A stretch of 64,000 nucleotides of DNA from NCBI RefSeq assembly GCF_003325755.1, contig NZ_QORI02000006.1, positions 124,057 through 188,056 on the forward strand. The letters are read 5' to 3'. The DNA is from Pseudomonas sp. SST3 (GTDB taxonomy: Bacteria; Pseudomonadota; Gammaproteobacteria; Pseudomonadales; Pseudomonadaceae). The translations under genes and the position numbers were made by a program. Below the pieces are notes generated by a model, which was given only the letters and a program-made list of their open reading frames with translations, did not search any database and was not told where the DNA came from. Shown here in pieces: positions 16,610-26,948 of the stretch (position 1 is its first letter; the number at the start of each line of letters is the position of its first letter).

Positions 16610-18856
16610 TTAAAGGATGCAGTCGACGGTGTAACGCGCTCCGTCGGGGTGTTCCTCCCGCTGAAGCCCATGCACGTCGGCATCGAACCCAGGGAAGCGT
16701 GCGGCGAAACGTTGCGCGAAATCCAGGTAGTCGAGTATCGAGCGTGTCTCCGCAGTGAATCGCTCTCCCGGCATGATCAGCGGAATTCCAGGTGGATAAG
16801 GCACCAACATCACAGCGGCGATGCGACCTTCGAGCGCTTCGATGGGTACCGCTTCGACTTCCCCTCGGACCAGTTTGTCGTAGGCGTCGGCGGGCTTCAT
16901 CGCCAGTGCCGGCAATGCCGTATACATCCGCCGCATGGCTTTTGCGGTGGCGTTCTCGCGATAGCAATCGTGCAACGAATCGCACAGGTCCCGCAGGCCC
17001 ATTCCGGCGTACTGACTGCCACCCGCCTGCACGACCGTCGGCACCGCGTCACATAACGGCACGTTATTGTCATAGTGCCGCTTGAATTCCAGCAACTCGG
17101 TCAACAGCGTGCTCCACTTGCCCTTGGTGATACCCATGGAAAACAGCACCAGGATCGAATAGAGACCCGTCTTCTCGACGACCAACCCTCGCTCCCAGAG
17201 GAACTTGCTGACCACCGCGGCAGGAATGCCGCGCTCGCCCAACTTGCCGCCGGCGGTGAGCCCAGGCGTGACCAACGTGACCTTGATCGGGTCGAGCAAC
17301 ACGTAGTCGTCGGCGATATCTCCGAAACCATGCCAGTCCGCTTCCGGCTCCAGCAGCCAATCAGCCGTGACCAATTCATCCGCACCATCCGCCGCGGGCG
17401 GCTGCCAGATGCTGAACCACCAATCATCCGCTGCCAGATGCTGCCGAAGATTGGCCAGTGCCCGACGAAAACTCAGTGCCTCATCGAAGGTTTCCTGAAT
17501 CAGCGAACGGCCGGCGGGGCCTTCCATCATCGCCGAGGCCACATCGAGCGAGGCGAGAATTCCATATTGCGGGGACGTCGAGATATGCATCATGAACGCT
17601 TCATTGAAGCGATCCCGATCCAGCTGCCGCTGCTCACTGTCGAGCACATGGATCATCGAGGCCTGACTGAACGCCGCCAGCACCTTGTGTGTCGAGTGGG
17701 TCGTGAACACCAGCGGCCCCTGCTCGCGCGTATCCATCCCGTAGCGGCCGTCGTAGAACTCGTGAAAGGCGGCGTAGGCGTACCAGGCTTCGTCGAAATG
17801 CAACACATCGACGCTGGTGCCGAGGGTTCTTTTGATCAAATTGGCGTTGTAGCAGAGGCCGTCGTACGTGGAGTTTGTCACCACCGCCAGTTTCACTCGC
17901 GGAGTTCGCCCGCGGGCCAGCGGATTGGCATCGATCTTGGCCTGAATAGATTCGGGGGAGAATTCCTCGAGCGGGATGGGACCGATAATCCCGAGCTCAT
18001 TGCGTGATGGCGTCAAATAGAGCGGGATCGCACCCGTCATGATGATCGAATGCAATATCGACTTGTGGCAGTTGCGATCCACCAGCACCAGGTCGTCCCG
18101 TGCCACCATCGAATGCCAGACGATCTTGTTCGCTGTCGAGGTGCCATTGATGACAAAGAAGGTGTGATCCGCACCAAAATTGCGTGCCGCGCGGGCCTCA
18201 GCCGCAGCCAAGGGCCCGGTGTGATCGAGGAGCGAACCGAGCTCCGGTACCGACACCGACAAATCGGAACGCAGCGTGTTTTCACCAAAGAACTGATGAA
18301 AAGCCTGCCCGACCGGACTTTTGCGAAACGCCACACCGCCGCCATGACCTGGCGTGTGCCAGGAGTAGTTGGAGTCGCCGGTATGCTGGACCAGCGCGCG
18401 GAAAAACGGCGGCAGCAAGCCATCTAGGTAGGCACGCGCGGCTCGTGCCACCTGCCGCGCCAGAAACGGAACAGTGTCTTCGAACAGATAGAGCAGCCCG
18501 CGAAGCTCATTCAGGTCAGCCATTGCTTCGGCTGGAGCATTCTCAATGGTGATCTGTTCCCCGAGCGCAAAGATCGGCAGCTGCGGTGCGCGCCGCCGTG
18601 CCACGCGGATCAACCCCACCACATCCTGCAGCAACCGCTGATTCTCGCCTGCGCCTTCGGCAGCCACCAGGATGCAGGCTAGGCCATGGTGCGTGGATGC
18701 AACGATGCGACCTTCAGCAGCGCTTCCCGTAGGGAGGATATGAAAACCGTCTCGCTCAAGCTCGGCTGCAATTTCGCGGACCCGTTCGCCGGCAACGGTA
18801 TCGGCCTTGATGTCGCGGTGAACGATAAGGATGGGAAACTTGAGGTCTTTGTACAT
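16610..18856 (-). CDS. ldcA: Lysine decarboxylase (Orn/Lys/Arg decarboxylase family)
   Basis: 748 residues from ATG 18856 (AGGAAG at five bases), matching the family start MYKDLKFPILIVHRDIK. It has the response-regulator-like N-terminal wing, the PLP fold, and the PLP-binding lysine K391 in FTTHSTHKVLA. The closest remembered relative is P. aeruginosa LdcA (PA1818), which makes cadaverine from lysine in the ADC-like catabolic route and is controlled by ArgR. The gene stands alone, 111 bases after dnaQ's end. Lysine versus ornithine or arginine specificity rests on that similarity. Confidence 0.88.
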   Translation of the reverse strand: MYKDLKFPILIVHRDIKADTVAGERVREIAAELERDGFHILPTGSAAEGRIVASTHHGLACILVAAEGAGENQRLLQDVVGLIRVARRRAPQLPIFALGEQITIENAPAEAMADLNELRGLLYLFEDTVPFLARQVARAARAYLDGLLPPFFRALVQHTGDSNYSWHTPGHGGGVAFRKSPVGQAFHQFFGENTLRSDLSVSVPELGSLLDHTGPLAAAEARAARNFGADHTFFVINGTSTANKIVWHSMVARDDLVLVDRNCHKSILHSIIMTGAIPLYLTPSRNELGIIGPIPLEEFSPESIQAKIDANPLARGRTPRVKLAVVTNSTYDGLCYNANLIKRTLGTSVDVLHFDEAWYAYAAFHEFYDGRYGMDTREQGPLVFTTHSTHKVLAAFSQASMIHVLDSEQRQLDRDRFNEAFMMHISTSPQYGILASLDVASAMMEGPAGRSLIQETFDEALSFRRALANLRQHLAADDWWFSIWQPPAADGADELVTADWLLEPEADWHGFGDIADDYVLLDPIKVTLVTPGLTAGGKLGERGIPAAVVSKFLWERGLVVEKTGLYSILVLFSMGITKGKWSTLLTELLEFKRHYDNNVPLCDAVPTVVQAGGSQYAGMGLRDLCDSLHDCYRENATAKAMRRMYTALPALAMKPADAYDKLVRGEVEAVPIEALEGRIAAVMLVPYPPGIPLIMPGERFTAETRSILDYLDFAQRFAARFPGFDADVHGLQREEHPDGARYTVDCIL

Positions 18857-18967
18857 GGGTACTTCCTGAAGGCATTCCCCTCCAGCGTAGAAGCTCCGCA
18901 CCCAAGCACCAAGCGTGAAATGCGATTGCGCCGCGCTGCCGCAGTAAGAATGCTTCAGAGGCAAGGC

Positions 18968-19729
18968 TCAAGCTGGCAGCACTTCGGCCCCTAGTTCAGC
19001 GGGCTGCTCGAGCTGAACCCAGAGCGGCGCGGCGCCAGCCGCCTTTTCGATGGCCTGCATGCGTGCCGCATGTGCAGCGGCCTCTTCAGCGCTGGCACGA
19101 ATCACCAGCGTGTTGGGCCGATCGGCCGGCAACCGGCGAATCGGCGTTGCCTGCTGACGGCCACCATTTTCAGAGTCGGCGCCATCACCCGCCAGAGACA
19201 GGTTGGTTTGCCCACCGGTCATCGTCAGGTAGACGTCCGCGAGAATCTCGGCGTCGAGCAGAGCCCCGTGTAGGTCGCGGCCCGAGTTGTCCACGCCGTA
19301 GCGCTTGCATAGCGCATCGAGGCTGTTGCGCTGCCCCGGATGACGCTCGCGGGCCATCAGCAAGGTATCGAGAATGCTGCAGTGATCGCTCAGCTCGGCA
19401 CGATCCTGCTGCCCGAGCAGGGTGAACTCGTTGTTGATGAAGCCGACGTCGAACGCGGCATTGTGAATGATCAGCTGCGCGCCCTTGATGAACTCAAAGA
19501 ACTCATCAGCGACATCGCGAAACCGAGGCTTGTCGATCAGGAACTCGTTGGTGATCCCGTGAACGGCGATGGCGCCTTCATCTACTTCACGGTCCGGCTG
19601 CAGATACACGTGATAATGCCGGCCCGTAAGGCGTCGGCCGATGACTTCGACACAGCCGATCTCGATGATCCGGTGGCCATCGGTCACCGGCATGCCAGTG
19701 GTTTCGGTATCCAGCACTACGCTACGCAT
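18968..19729 (-). CDS. dnaQ: DNA polymerase III epsilon subunit (3'-5' proofreading exonuclease)
   Basis: 253 residues from ATG 19729 (an in-frame TTG six bases earlier is a weaker choice). DEDDh exonuclease motifs: D7/E9 in VVLDTETTG, HNAAFDVGF, and HGALLDAEILADVY. A beta-clamp-binding motif, QTNLSLAG, follows the catalytic domain as QTSMAF does in E. coli. It is 10 bases downstream of rnhA; the order methyltransferase-rnhA-dnaQ mirrors E. coli yafS-rnhA-dnaQ. Confidence 0.95.
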   Translation of the reverse strand: MRSVVLDTETTGMPVTDGHRIIEIGCVEVIGRRLTGRHYHVYLQPDREVDEGAIAVHGITNEFLIDKPRFRDVADEFFEFIKGAQLIIHNAAFDVGFINNEFTLLGQQDRAELSDHCSILDTLLMARERHPGQRNSLDALCKRYGVDNSGRDLHGALLDAEILADVYLTMTGGQTNLSLAGDGADSENGGRQQATPIRRLPADRPNTLVIRASAEEAAAHAARMQAIEKAAGAAPLWVQLEQPAELGAEVLPA

Positions 19730-19739
19730 ATTCAATCAC

Positions 19740-20192
19740 TCAAGCGGTTTGTCGTTTGGCCTGTACTACGCCGCGATTGGCCAGGATATCGGCGCGCTCG
19801 TTGCCCGGGTGGCCCGTATGTCCGCGCACCCACTCCCAGCTCACCTGGTGGCGATTGACCTGCTCATCTAATTGACGCCACAGATCGGCATTCTTTACCG
19901 GCTGCTTGGCAGCAGTCTTCCAGCCACGCTTCTTCCAATTAGGCATCCAGTCATTGATGCCCTGCATCACATACTGGGAGTCGGTTACCAACTTTACCTG
20001 GCAGGATCTCTTTAGCTCTTCCAGCGCGCGGATCGCCGCCATCAGCTCCATACGGTTATTCGTGGTTTCCGCTTCGCCACCCCAGAGCTCGCGCTCAACG
20101 CCTTTATAGACAAGCAGCGCGCCCCAGCCACCAGGGCCCGGATTGCCCTTGCAAGCGCCATCCGTATAGATCTCGACCGTTTCATCGCTCAT
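19740..20192 (-). CDS. rnhA: Ribonuclease HI
   Basis: 150 residues, standard length. It degrades the RNA strand of RNA-DNA hybrids. Catalytic carboxylates are visible: D11 in [12 protein letters not shown]49 in [10 protein letters not shown]71 in VTDSQYV, and a late aspartate in [12 protein letters not shown]. The substrate-binding basic region WKKRGWK is present. Located between the methyltransferase and dnaQ on one strand with gaps of 17 and 10 bases. Confidence 0.96.
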   Translation of the reverse strand: MSDETVEIYTDGACKGNPGPGGWGALLVYKGVERELWGGEAETTNNRMELMAAIRALEELKRSCQVKLVTDSQYVMQGINDWMPNWKKRGWKTAAKQPVKNADLWRQLDEQVNRHQVSWEWVRGHTGHPGNERADILANRGVVQAKRQTA

Positions 20193-20209
20193 GAAAAATT
20201 ATCTGCTCA

Positions 20210-20965
20210 TCACTGTTCGGCATCGCGGCGGCTGACCTTCGCAACGGGCAGAGGCAGTAGCTGGCCCATACGCTCCCGACGGCTCTGGCGCAGAGGGCGC
20301 AGTCCCACCATTAGCTTTCGCGCCACAAGCACGTAAAAACCGCCGGTAGGCAGCTGCAATCGCTGACCAGCAACCTCCAGCCCGGATAATCGCGCCTGCC
20401 ACTGCCCCGAAGAAAGCGGCGGACAATAGCACCCGAACCGACGTTTCTCCAGCGCGAATCCGAGCAGATTGAGCCAGTCGCCGACACGCGTGGGACGGAT
20501 GCATCGCGCATGGCGAAAAGCCTTGCGCGATAGCAAACGCGTCGCACCCCAGGCACTCCAAGGGTTGACGCCGATTATCAGCAAGTGCCCGCCCGGCCTG
20601 ACGCTGCGCGCTGCCTCGCGCAGCAGGGCGTGCGGTGACAGGCTGAAGTCGAGGCCGTGCTGAACCACTACGACATCGGCGGCATGTTCGCCGATAGGCC
20701 AATTCTGCTCTTCGCAAACGATCTCGACGCCCTCAAACGGCGGCCCCAATCGGACGCTGCGTTTGATCTTCTGCGGCTCGATCGTTGTATTGGCGAAGGG
20801 CCCGTAGTGCACAAGATAACTACCGAAACAACGAGATAGTTCCTGACCGATTACACGCTGCTCTTGATCGAGCAGCTGTCGGCCGGTTGGGCTGTCGAAC
20901 CAGGCACTGGCCTCGTGCATCAGCGACAGCCAACGCTCATCCGATTTGGTACAAGACTCACTCAT
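20210..20965 (-). CDS. SAM-dependent methyltransferase (YafS-like)
   Basis: 251 residues with a class I methyltransferase core: VRLGPPFEGVEIVCEE, then VVVVQHGLDFSLSPHALLREAARSVRPGGHLLIIGVNPWS, quoted here only as landmarks near 95-135. It matches PA1814 and E. coli yafS by both fold and position next to gloB and rnhA. The substrate is unknown. It is transcribed away from gloB, and probably leads the rnhA-dnaQ operon. Confidence 0.8.
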   Translation of the reverse strand: MSESCTKSDERWLSLMHEASAWFDSPTGRQLLDQEQRVIGQELSRCFGSYLVHYGPFANTTIEPQKIKRSVRLGPPFEGVEIVCEEQNWPIGEHAADVVVVQHGLDFSLSPHALLREAARSVRPGGHLLIIGVNPWSAWGATRLLSRKAFRHARCIRPTRVGDWLNLLGFALEKRRFGCYCPPLSSGQWQARLSGLEVAGQRLQLPTGGFYVLVARKLMVGLRPLRQSRRERMGQLLPLPVAKVSRRDAEQ

Positions 20966-21077
20966 CGCTAGCCTCCGCTCATCGGTTTGGCCGATCCGAT
21001 TGGAGCTACCGGTCGGTTCAAGTTTCCAATTCGGCTGTTAGGATGCGCTTTTGCTAATCACTTGGCGACCGGTACAT

Positions 21078-21857
21078 ATGTTGAAGATAGAAGCTCTGCC
21101 CGCCTTTACCGACAACTACATATGGCTCCTTCAGGATTCACAGCGCCGCCTCTGCGCGGCGGTGGACCCAGGCGACGCAGCTCCGGTCCAGGCATGGCTG
21201 GATGCCCATCCCGACTGGCACCTGACCGATATCCTGGTAACACACCACCACCACGACCACGTCGGCGGGGTGCAGCAGCTCAAGGCCAAACACGGCGCAA
21301 AGGTCTATGGCCCGGCTACAGAAAATATTCCTGCCAGGGACGATGCCCTGATCGAAGGGCAGCGTATTCGTGTGCTCGAGCATGAGCTGGAAGTGATCGA
21401 GGTGCCTGGGCATACCAGCGGGCACATCGCTTACTTCCATGATGATGCTCAAGAGCCCTGGCTACTGAGTGGCGACACCCTGTTCGCGGCGGGCTGCGGA
21501 CGCTTGTTCGAGGGCACCGCGAGCCAGATGTTCACCTCATTGCAGCGGCTGGCAGCTTTGCCCGCGGAAACTCGGGTGTACTGCACCCATGAATACACCC
21601 TGAGCAATCTGCGTTTCGCCCAGGCGGTTGAACCAGGCAACGCGGATATCGCAGAACGCCTGGAGCAGGTCATCCGTTTGCGAGAAGCGAAACGCATAAC
21701 CTTGCCCTCTGATCTGCGCGCCGAGCATGCTACCAACCCCTTCCTTCGCAGCGCCGAACCTGGCGTAGCAGCAGCGGCTAGCCAACATGCAGGTCGTCCA
21801 CTTGCTACACCAGAGAGCGTGTTCGCGGCACTACGCGCCTGGAAAGATACGTTCTGA
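21078..21857 (+). CDS. gloB: Hydroxyacylglutathione hydrolase (glyoxalase II)
   Basis: 259 residues from ATG 21078; the upstream extension is not conserved in the family. It hydrolyses S-D-lactoylglutathione in methylglyoxal detoxification. The metallo-beta-lactamase signature [10 protein letters not shown] is at 55-64, GHTSGHIAY and [17 protein letters not shown] follow, and the C-terminal helical domain is complete (HATNPFLR). The ribosome-binding site is weak. Divergent from the methyltransferase with about 110 bases between. Confidence 0.95.
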   Translation: MLKIEALPAFTDNYIWLLQDSQRRLCAAVDPGDAAPVQAWLDAHPDWHLTDILVTHHHHDHVGGVQQLKAKHGAKVYGPATENIPARDDALIEGQRIRVLEHELEVIEVPGHTSGHIAYFHDDAQEPWLLSGDTLFAAGCGRLFEGTASQMFTSLQRLAALPAETRVYCTHEYTLSNLRFAQAVEPGNADIAERLEQVIRLREAKRITLPSDLRAEHATNPFLRSAEPGVAAAASQHAGRPLATPESVFAALRAWKDTF

Positions 21858-21958
21858 AAGGAAGGTCGACCAGTCCCCAAAAACGAGGCGTTGGGTTGAC
21901 CCACCAGAACGGCGTTCCTACACTCCCCCGAATTTGCGCCAAGGGAAGCCTGTAGCCA

Positions 21959-23510
21959 ATGCCGTCTGACTTTTCGAATAGCCCTCGTCCGGACGCCTTG
22001 GCAGCCTCCGGCCGGGCCCTGGCGCTAGCAGTTTGTCTCGCTATCACCGGTTGCCAGAGCACTGCTTCGCGCGCACCGACCGGCAGCGATACCCAGGTGC
22101 GCGCCGCACCGCTGGTTCAGGAGACCTTCTGGCTCACGGAAAAGAAGCCAACGCCTGCGACCCATTCGGACATCTGGGATCGCATCAGGCACGGCTTCAA
22201 GCTGAAGGACCACCTGGACAGCAATCCTCGTATCCAGCAACAGCGCCTGCTTTTCTCCAGCCGGCCGAACTCCATCGAGATGGCCAGCGAGCGAGGCAGC
22301 CCGTACATCCACTACATTGTCGAACAGCTGGAAGAGCGCGATATGCCGCTCGAGCTGGCACTGCTGCCGATAATCGAAAGCGCTTATAACCCCTTCGCCT
22401 ATTCTCCCGCCCAGGCTATGGGACTCTGGCAATTCATCCCCTCGACCGGCCGTCACTTCAATCTGCAACAGACCAGCTGGTATGACGGCAGGCGCGACAT
22501 CACCGCGTCCACCACCGCGGCGCTGCGCTACCTGACTTACCTGCATGGCCTGTTTAATGACGACTGGCTGCTGGCTTTGGCAGCCTATAACGCCGGCGAA
22601 GGCACCGTCAGCCGTGCCATCGAGCGCAATCAGAAGCTTGGCTTGCCCACCGATTACTGGAATCTGCCCCTTCCCCGCGAGACGCGCGACTACGTACCCA
22701 AGCTGCTGGCACTCTCGCAGATGGTGCAGAGCCCCGAGGCGTATGGCCTCGATTTGACCCCGATTGCTAACGAGCCCTACTTCGAAGTGGTAGCGCTGAA
22801 GCAGCGCATGGATCTCGCCAGGGTCGCCGAAATGGTGGACCTTGAAGAAGACGAGATCTACCAGCTGAACCCGGCGTTTACCCGCCGCATCACGCTGGAT
22901 GGCCCCCAGCCATTTGCTGGTCCCGAGCGCCAAGGCCGAAATGTTCGCGGCCAACCTGGCGCTGATGAAGCCGCAGGATCTAGTCGACTGGCAGCAGTAT
23001 AAGGTGCGCCCTGGAGACACGCTCGGTGCGATCGCCAACAGGCATCGTCTTTCGGTCAACGTCATTCGTGATATCAACCGGCTTCGCACCGATCGCCTGC
23101 AGATCGGCCAAGTGCTGAGCATTCCTCAACCGACCGAAACAGGACAATCGCGCGAGCTCTTGCATGCCGTTGCACGAAGCCAGCCGGCACCGCGCAGTTA
23201 TCGGGTCCGCAAGGGCGACAATCTCTGGGAAATCGCCAAAACGCAGAAAGTTTCGGTACGTGACCTACAGCGCTGGAACAACCTATCGGGCAGCAATATC
23301 AAGGTAGGCCAGGCATTGTTTCTGCAAGCGGCCGGAAGCGATAAGCGAGCCAAGCCCGCACCGACCTATTACAAGGTCAAGAAAGGCGATTCGCTTTATG
23401 AAATCGCCAAACGCTTCAATGTACGGATCAATAACCTGAAGACCTGGAATCCCAGGGATAGCGTGATGCTCAAGCCAGGCCAGACCCTTACTCTGTATCT
23501 CCCGCACTAA
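21959..23510 (+). pseudogene. mltD: Membrane-bound lytic murein transglycosylase D, split by a +1 frameshift
   Basis: The first frame (21959 to stop 23002) encodes a lipoprotein signal with lipobox LAITGC (C32) and the GH23 transglycosylase domain with catalytic E140 in IIESAYNPFA. The family sequence then continues only in another frame: GPxHLLVPSAKAEMF and three LysM repeats (about 22996-23130, 23200-23330, 23370-23500). The switch lies near 22903-22912 in GGCCCCCAGCCAT; removing one C from the five-C run at 22903-22907 joins the halves. Total length (1552) is one base over a multiple of three. As written, ribosomes would make an enzyme with no LysM domains and a 29-residue novel tail. It may be a sequencing error or a true mutation. 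Confidence 0.9.
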
Positions 23511-23519
23511 GCCCAGCAA

Positions 23520-23545
23520 GCAGGCGCGCCTTCAACCGCGCCTGC
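23520..23545. terminator. Hairpin between convergent mltD and HDOD genes
   Basis: GCAGGCGCG-CCTTCAAC-CGCGCCTGC, a perfect 9-bp stem, begins nine bases after the mltD stop and overlaps the last codons of the HDOD gene. There is no T-run on the plus strand, so its strength as a terminator is uncertain. Confidence 0.5.
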
Positions 23546-24992
23546 TCAACGCTTCGAGACAACGTCCGGCCAGCTGCGTGAAGCGCTGGAAAGCGACAAA
23601 CTGCTCATGCTTCAGCGCACGCCCCGATATCCGGTTGTCCGCGTAGAGCACACCGATCTCACGCGGGCCTGCCATCAGCGGCCCGATTAAGAACATCCCC
23701 TTACCCAAATGCTGACGAAGCGGTAACGTCACCAGCTCGTCGAGGTTATAGCTTGCCGGCACGCCCATCCACAGTGGCTGGCGCTGACGAAGCACATAGC
23801 TAAAAATGTGTGCTTGACCCGACGGATCAGCAGGCAGGACGAATGTTTCCAGCCAGGGCTGAGTCTGCTCCCCCGCGACCCGTTTGGCGCGAAACGTCGC
23901 CTGCTTATCGGCGAGAACCGTCAGCATCACGCGCTCCAACCCTGCACCTTCGTGCAACCCCTTGAGCAAGGCATCAAGAATCAGCCCGACGTCGCCGCGA
24001 CTGGAGGCCATCATCCCTAGATCCTGCATGGCCTGCTGCATCAGCAGCAGATTCGGCTGCAAGTGGCTTGCCTTACGCTGCGCCTGCTGCAGCTGCACTT
24101 GTTCAGGGTCGGTGGAAGGAATCAGCTTGCAAAGCCGACTGGCGCCGAACGTCGTTGCGACATTGACCGCCTCATCAGCGCTGGCGAGGATCTGCTGCAT
24201 CGCATCCGCTTCGGAGATGCCGCTAAATGTGGCCAGTTCCCTGACCAATTCTTCCATCTCCGGACAGCCCCACCCATTCAAGGCAGCGGCGCCAATGCGA
24301 ACACCCAGGCTGACCGAGTGCACAGCGGGGTCGCGCATATTGGCCGAACTGTGGGCGAGACTGGCGAGCTCACCGATATTCCAGCTCTTGATCAATCCCA
24401 GATTCAGCTGGCGGAAACTGGTGCCAAGCACCCTCTCCACAGCCTGATCATGATCCGTATCGGTGGCTGCCAACGCCTCGCCGAGCTCATCAGCCTGCGC
24501 GCCACCGCAGCCCCAGAAAGCAAGCTCGCCGACCTCATGGAGCAGCGCCGCAATGAACACTTCCTCCTCGTGCTTCGTTAGAACGTAGCCGGCAATATTT
24601 CGCGCCTGCACTGCAGCGTGAAACGAACGCGCCAGCAGCTCCTGCAGTTGCTGGCGTGGTGCACGATCCAAGAGGCCGTCGATAAGGCTGACGGATAGAC
24701 TGATCAGACGAACATTATCGAAGCCGATCATAACGATGGCTCGGGAAATAGTTTTGATGGTTTCCTGCGACGGATTGTAGTAACTGCTATTGCCGACCCG
24801 AAGCACTTTGGAAGTCAGCGCGGCGTCGCGCAGCAACACATCTGCGAGCTGCTGTACGGATGCATGCTCCTGCTCCGTGAGTCGTTGCAGGTCCTGCACG
24901 ACCGCCGCCAATGCCGGTAACTCGGACTGGTTCAAGCGGTCTATCCATGACTGCAAACCATAGCTAGTTTCACTCAAAATCTGCGACCTCAC
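23532..24992 (-). CDS. HDOD domain signalling protein with C-terminal GAF-like region
   Basis: 486 residues. An HDOD domain (about 20-220) has LLRDAALTSKVLRVGNSSYYNPSQ, written here across its landmark region, followed by AIVMIGFDNVR and ALLHEVGELAF. The C-terminal third (about 310-480) looks like a GAF fold (GAGLERVMLTVL, REIGVLYADNR). HDOD proteins act in regulation without clear catalytic residues; no specific partner can be named. The GTG start at 24992 is weak; a TTG 15 bases later, with GAGG upstream, is an alternative. Confidence 0.8.
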   Translation of the reverse strand: MRSQILSETSYGLQSWIDRLNQSELPALAAVVQDLQRLTEQEHASVQQLADVLLRDAALTSKVLRVGNSSYYNPSQETIKTISRAIVMIGFDNVRLISLSVSLIDGLLDRAPRQQLQELLARSFHAAVQARNIAGYVLTKHEEEVFIAALLHEVGELAFWGCGGAQADELGEALAATDTDHDQAVERVLGTSFRQLNLGLIKSWNIGELASLAHSSANMRDPAVHSVSLGVRIGAAALNGWGCPEMEELVRELATFSGISEADAMQQILASADEAVNVATTFGASRLCKLIPSTDPEQVQLQQAQRKASHLQPNLLLMQQAMQDLGMMASSRGDVGLILDALLKGLHEGAGLERVMLTVLADKQATFRAKRVAGEQTQPWLETFVLPADPSGQAHIFSYVLRQRQPLWMGVPASYNLDELVTLPLRQHLGKGMFLIGPLMAGPREIGVLYADNRISGRALKHEQFVAFQRFTQLAGRCLEALSRRG

Positions 24993-25097
24993 CCAACGAT
25001 CGGGCGGCTGAAAGGAAAGGCAGTTTGCCCAGATAGTCGGCCTTTTTCCAGCGGATACAAGCTGTTACTGTACTCCGCCGAAAAGACCGAAAGCGCC

Positions 25098-26948
25098 ATG
25101 GATCGGATTCACCGTTTGATGCGACCCATCCTATTGTTATTGAGCTGCCTGGGATTGAGCTTTCCGTCGTTCGCGACCATCAGCGAAAGCCACGGTTACG
25201 CGCAGTTTGGCACCCTCAAGTATGCGGAAGACTTTGCCCATTTCGATTGGGTGAATCCCGATGCGCCCAAAGGTGGTCGCGTGCGGTTGATGGCCTCGGG
25301 CACGTTCGACACGCTCAACCCCTATACATTCAAAGGGACCAGCCCAACCGCGACGCCTGGTTTCTTCCAGTACGGCATCAGCGAGCTGAACGAGCCACTG
25401 ATGGTAGGCACCGGCGTTTACGACCCCTCCGGCGACGAACCGGCTTCGGCGTACGGGCTTATCGCGGAAACCGTCGAGTACAGCGACAACCATAGCTGGG
25501 TAGTCTTCAATCTGCGCGACTCGGCACGTTTCCATGACGGGCAGCCGATCACGGCCTATGACGTAGCCTTCTCCTATCGGTTGCTCATCAAGGATGGCCA
25601 TCCCCGCTATCGCACCGACTTGCAGGGTGTCAAGCGTGTCGACATCCTCAATCGACATCGGATCCGCTTCGTCTTCGACAAACCTGACAATCCACTGCTG
25701 ATCATGCGTCTCGGCGAGCTCCCCGTATTACCGCAACATTATTGGAAGGACCGCGACTTCCGCGCGACGACGTTCGAGCCGCCACTGGGCAGTGGGCCGT
25801 ACCGAATCACTGAGGTTCAGCCGGGACGTCAGGTGACGTTCGAGCGAGTAAAAAACTGGTGGGGCGCGGAACTACCAGCCAATCGTGGCAAGTACAACTT
25901 TAACAGGGTCGAAGTCGAGTTCTACCGTGACAGCACGGTTGCATTCGAAGCATTCAAGGTCGGTGAGTTCGACTTTTATATCGAGCACCAGGCGAAAAAT
26001 TGGGCCAATGGCTACCAGTTTCCGGCGGTTCTGCGCGGCGACGTGATTCGCGCGGAAATCCCGCATCAAATCCCAACCCAGACGCAGGCGCTGTTCATGA
26101 ACGGGCGCCGGCCGACCTTCGCCGACATTAAGGTGCGTCAGGCGCTGGGGATGCTGTTCGACTTCGAGTGGACCAATCGCGCGCTGTTCTACGGTGCTTA
26201 TCAGCGCAGCGAAAGCTACTACCCGAACAGCGAATTCTCGGCGACCGGCACACCGGAAGGTGGAGAGTGGCTACTGTTGTCTCCGTTCCGGGACCAGCTT
26301 CCGTCGCAGCTGTTCACCGAGCCGTTCGCCCTACCGAAAACGGATGGACGCGGCATCCCGCGCGACACGTTGCGCAACGCGTTGGGTTTGCTCCAGGACG
26401 CTGGCTGGAAGCTGACGCCGGAAGGTCTCCGCAACAGAGCAGGTCATGCTTTCCAGTTCGAGATCCTACTGGTTAATCCACGGCTCGAGCGTATTCTCCA
26501 ACCCTATGTGGAAAGCTTGGCGCGCGTCGGCATACAGGCACGCTTGCGTAGCGTTGACGGGGCGCAATACAAGCAACGCCTGGACCAATATGACTTCGAC
26601 ATGATCCTGACAACGCTGGGCCAGAGCCTCAGCCCCGGGCTCGAACAATGGCTGTATTTCCATTCCAGCCAGGTGAACGTCAAGGGTGGCCGCAACTATG
26701 CAGGCATAGCCAACCCAATCGTCGATAAGCTGATCGAAGAGCTACTGGCCGCCAAGACCCGCGAAGAGCAGGTTGCCGCGGCACGGGCCATCGACCGCGT
26801 CCTGCTCTGGAATCACTATACGATCCCCAACTGGTACATCAGCTATCACCGCCTGGCATATCGCAATCGGTTCGCCCACCTCACCACGCCGCCCTACACG
26901 CTCGGGCTGCGCGCCTGGTGGCTGAAGGACCTGGAGAAGGCTAAATGA
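25098..26948 (+). CDS. nppA1: Peptide ABC transporter substrate-binding protein, first of two
   Basis: 616 residues with a signal peptide (RPILLLLSCLGLSFPSFA, cleavage near residue 27). It is an extracellular solute-binding protein of family 5, YejA branch: [20 protein letters not shown] and PLGSGPYRI are typical landmarks. Its gene begins the five-gene order matching nppA1A2BCD (PA1811-PA1807), which in P. aeruginosa takes up peptidyl-nucleoside antibiotics and peptides. The stop overlaps the next ATG by four bases (ATGA). Confidence 0.88.
   Translation: MDRIHRLMRPILLLLSCLGLSFPSFATISESHGYAQFGTLKYAEDFAHFDWVNPDAPKGGRVRLMASGTFDTLNPYTFKGTSPTATPGFFQYGISELNEPLMVGTGVYDPSGDEPASAYGLIAETVEYSDNHSWVVFNLRDSARFHDGQPITAYDVAFSYRLLIKDGHPRYRTDLQGVKRVDILNRHRIRFVFDKPDNPLLIMRLGELPVLPQHYWKDRDFRATTFEPPLGSGPYRITEVQPGRQVTFERVKNWWGAELPANRGKYNFNRVEVEFYRDSTVAFEAFKVGEFDFYIEHQAKNWANGYQFPAVLRGDVIRAEIPHQIPTQTQALFMNGRRPTFADIKVRQALGMLFDFEWTNRALFYGAYQRSESYYPNSEFSATGTPEGGEWLLLSPFRDQLPSQLFTEPFALPKTDGRGIPRDTLRNALGLLQDAGWKLTPEGLRNRAGHAFQFEILLVNPRLERILQPYVESLARVGIQARLRSVDGAQYKQRLDQYDFDMILTTLGQSLSPGLEQWLYFHSSQVNVKGGRNYAGIANPIVDKLIEELLAAKTREEQVAAARAIDRVLLWNHYTIPNWYISYHRLAYRNRFAHLTTPPYTLGLRAWWLKDLEKAK

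Noticed and set aside
22895..22915. Programmed ribosomal frameshifting to join the mltD halves
   Set aside because: No slippery heptamer, no downstream pseudoknot obvious and no precedent in MltD; mutation or sequencing error is simpler.
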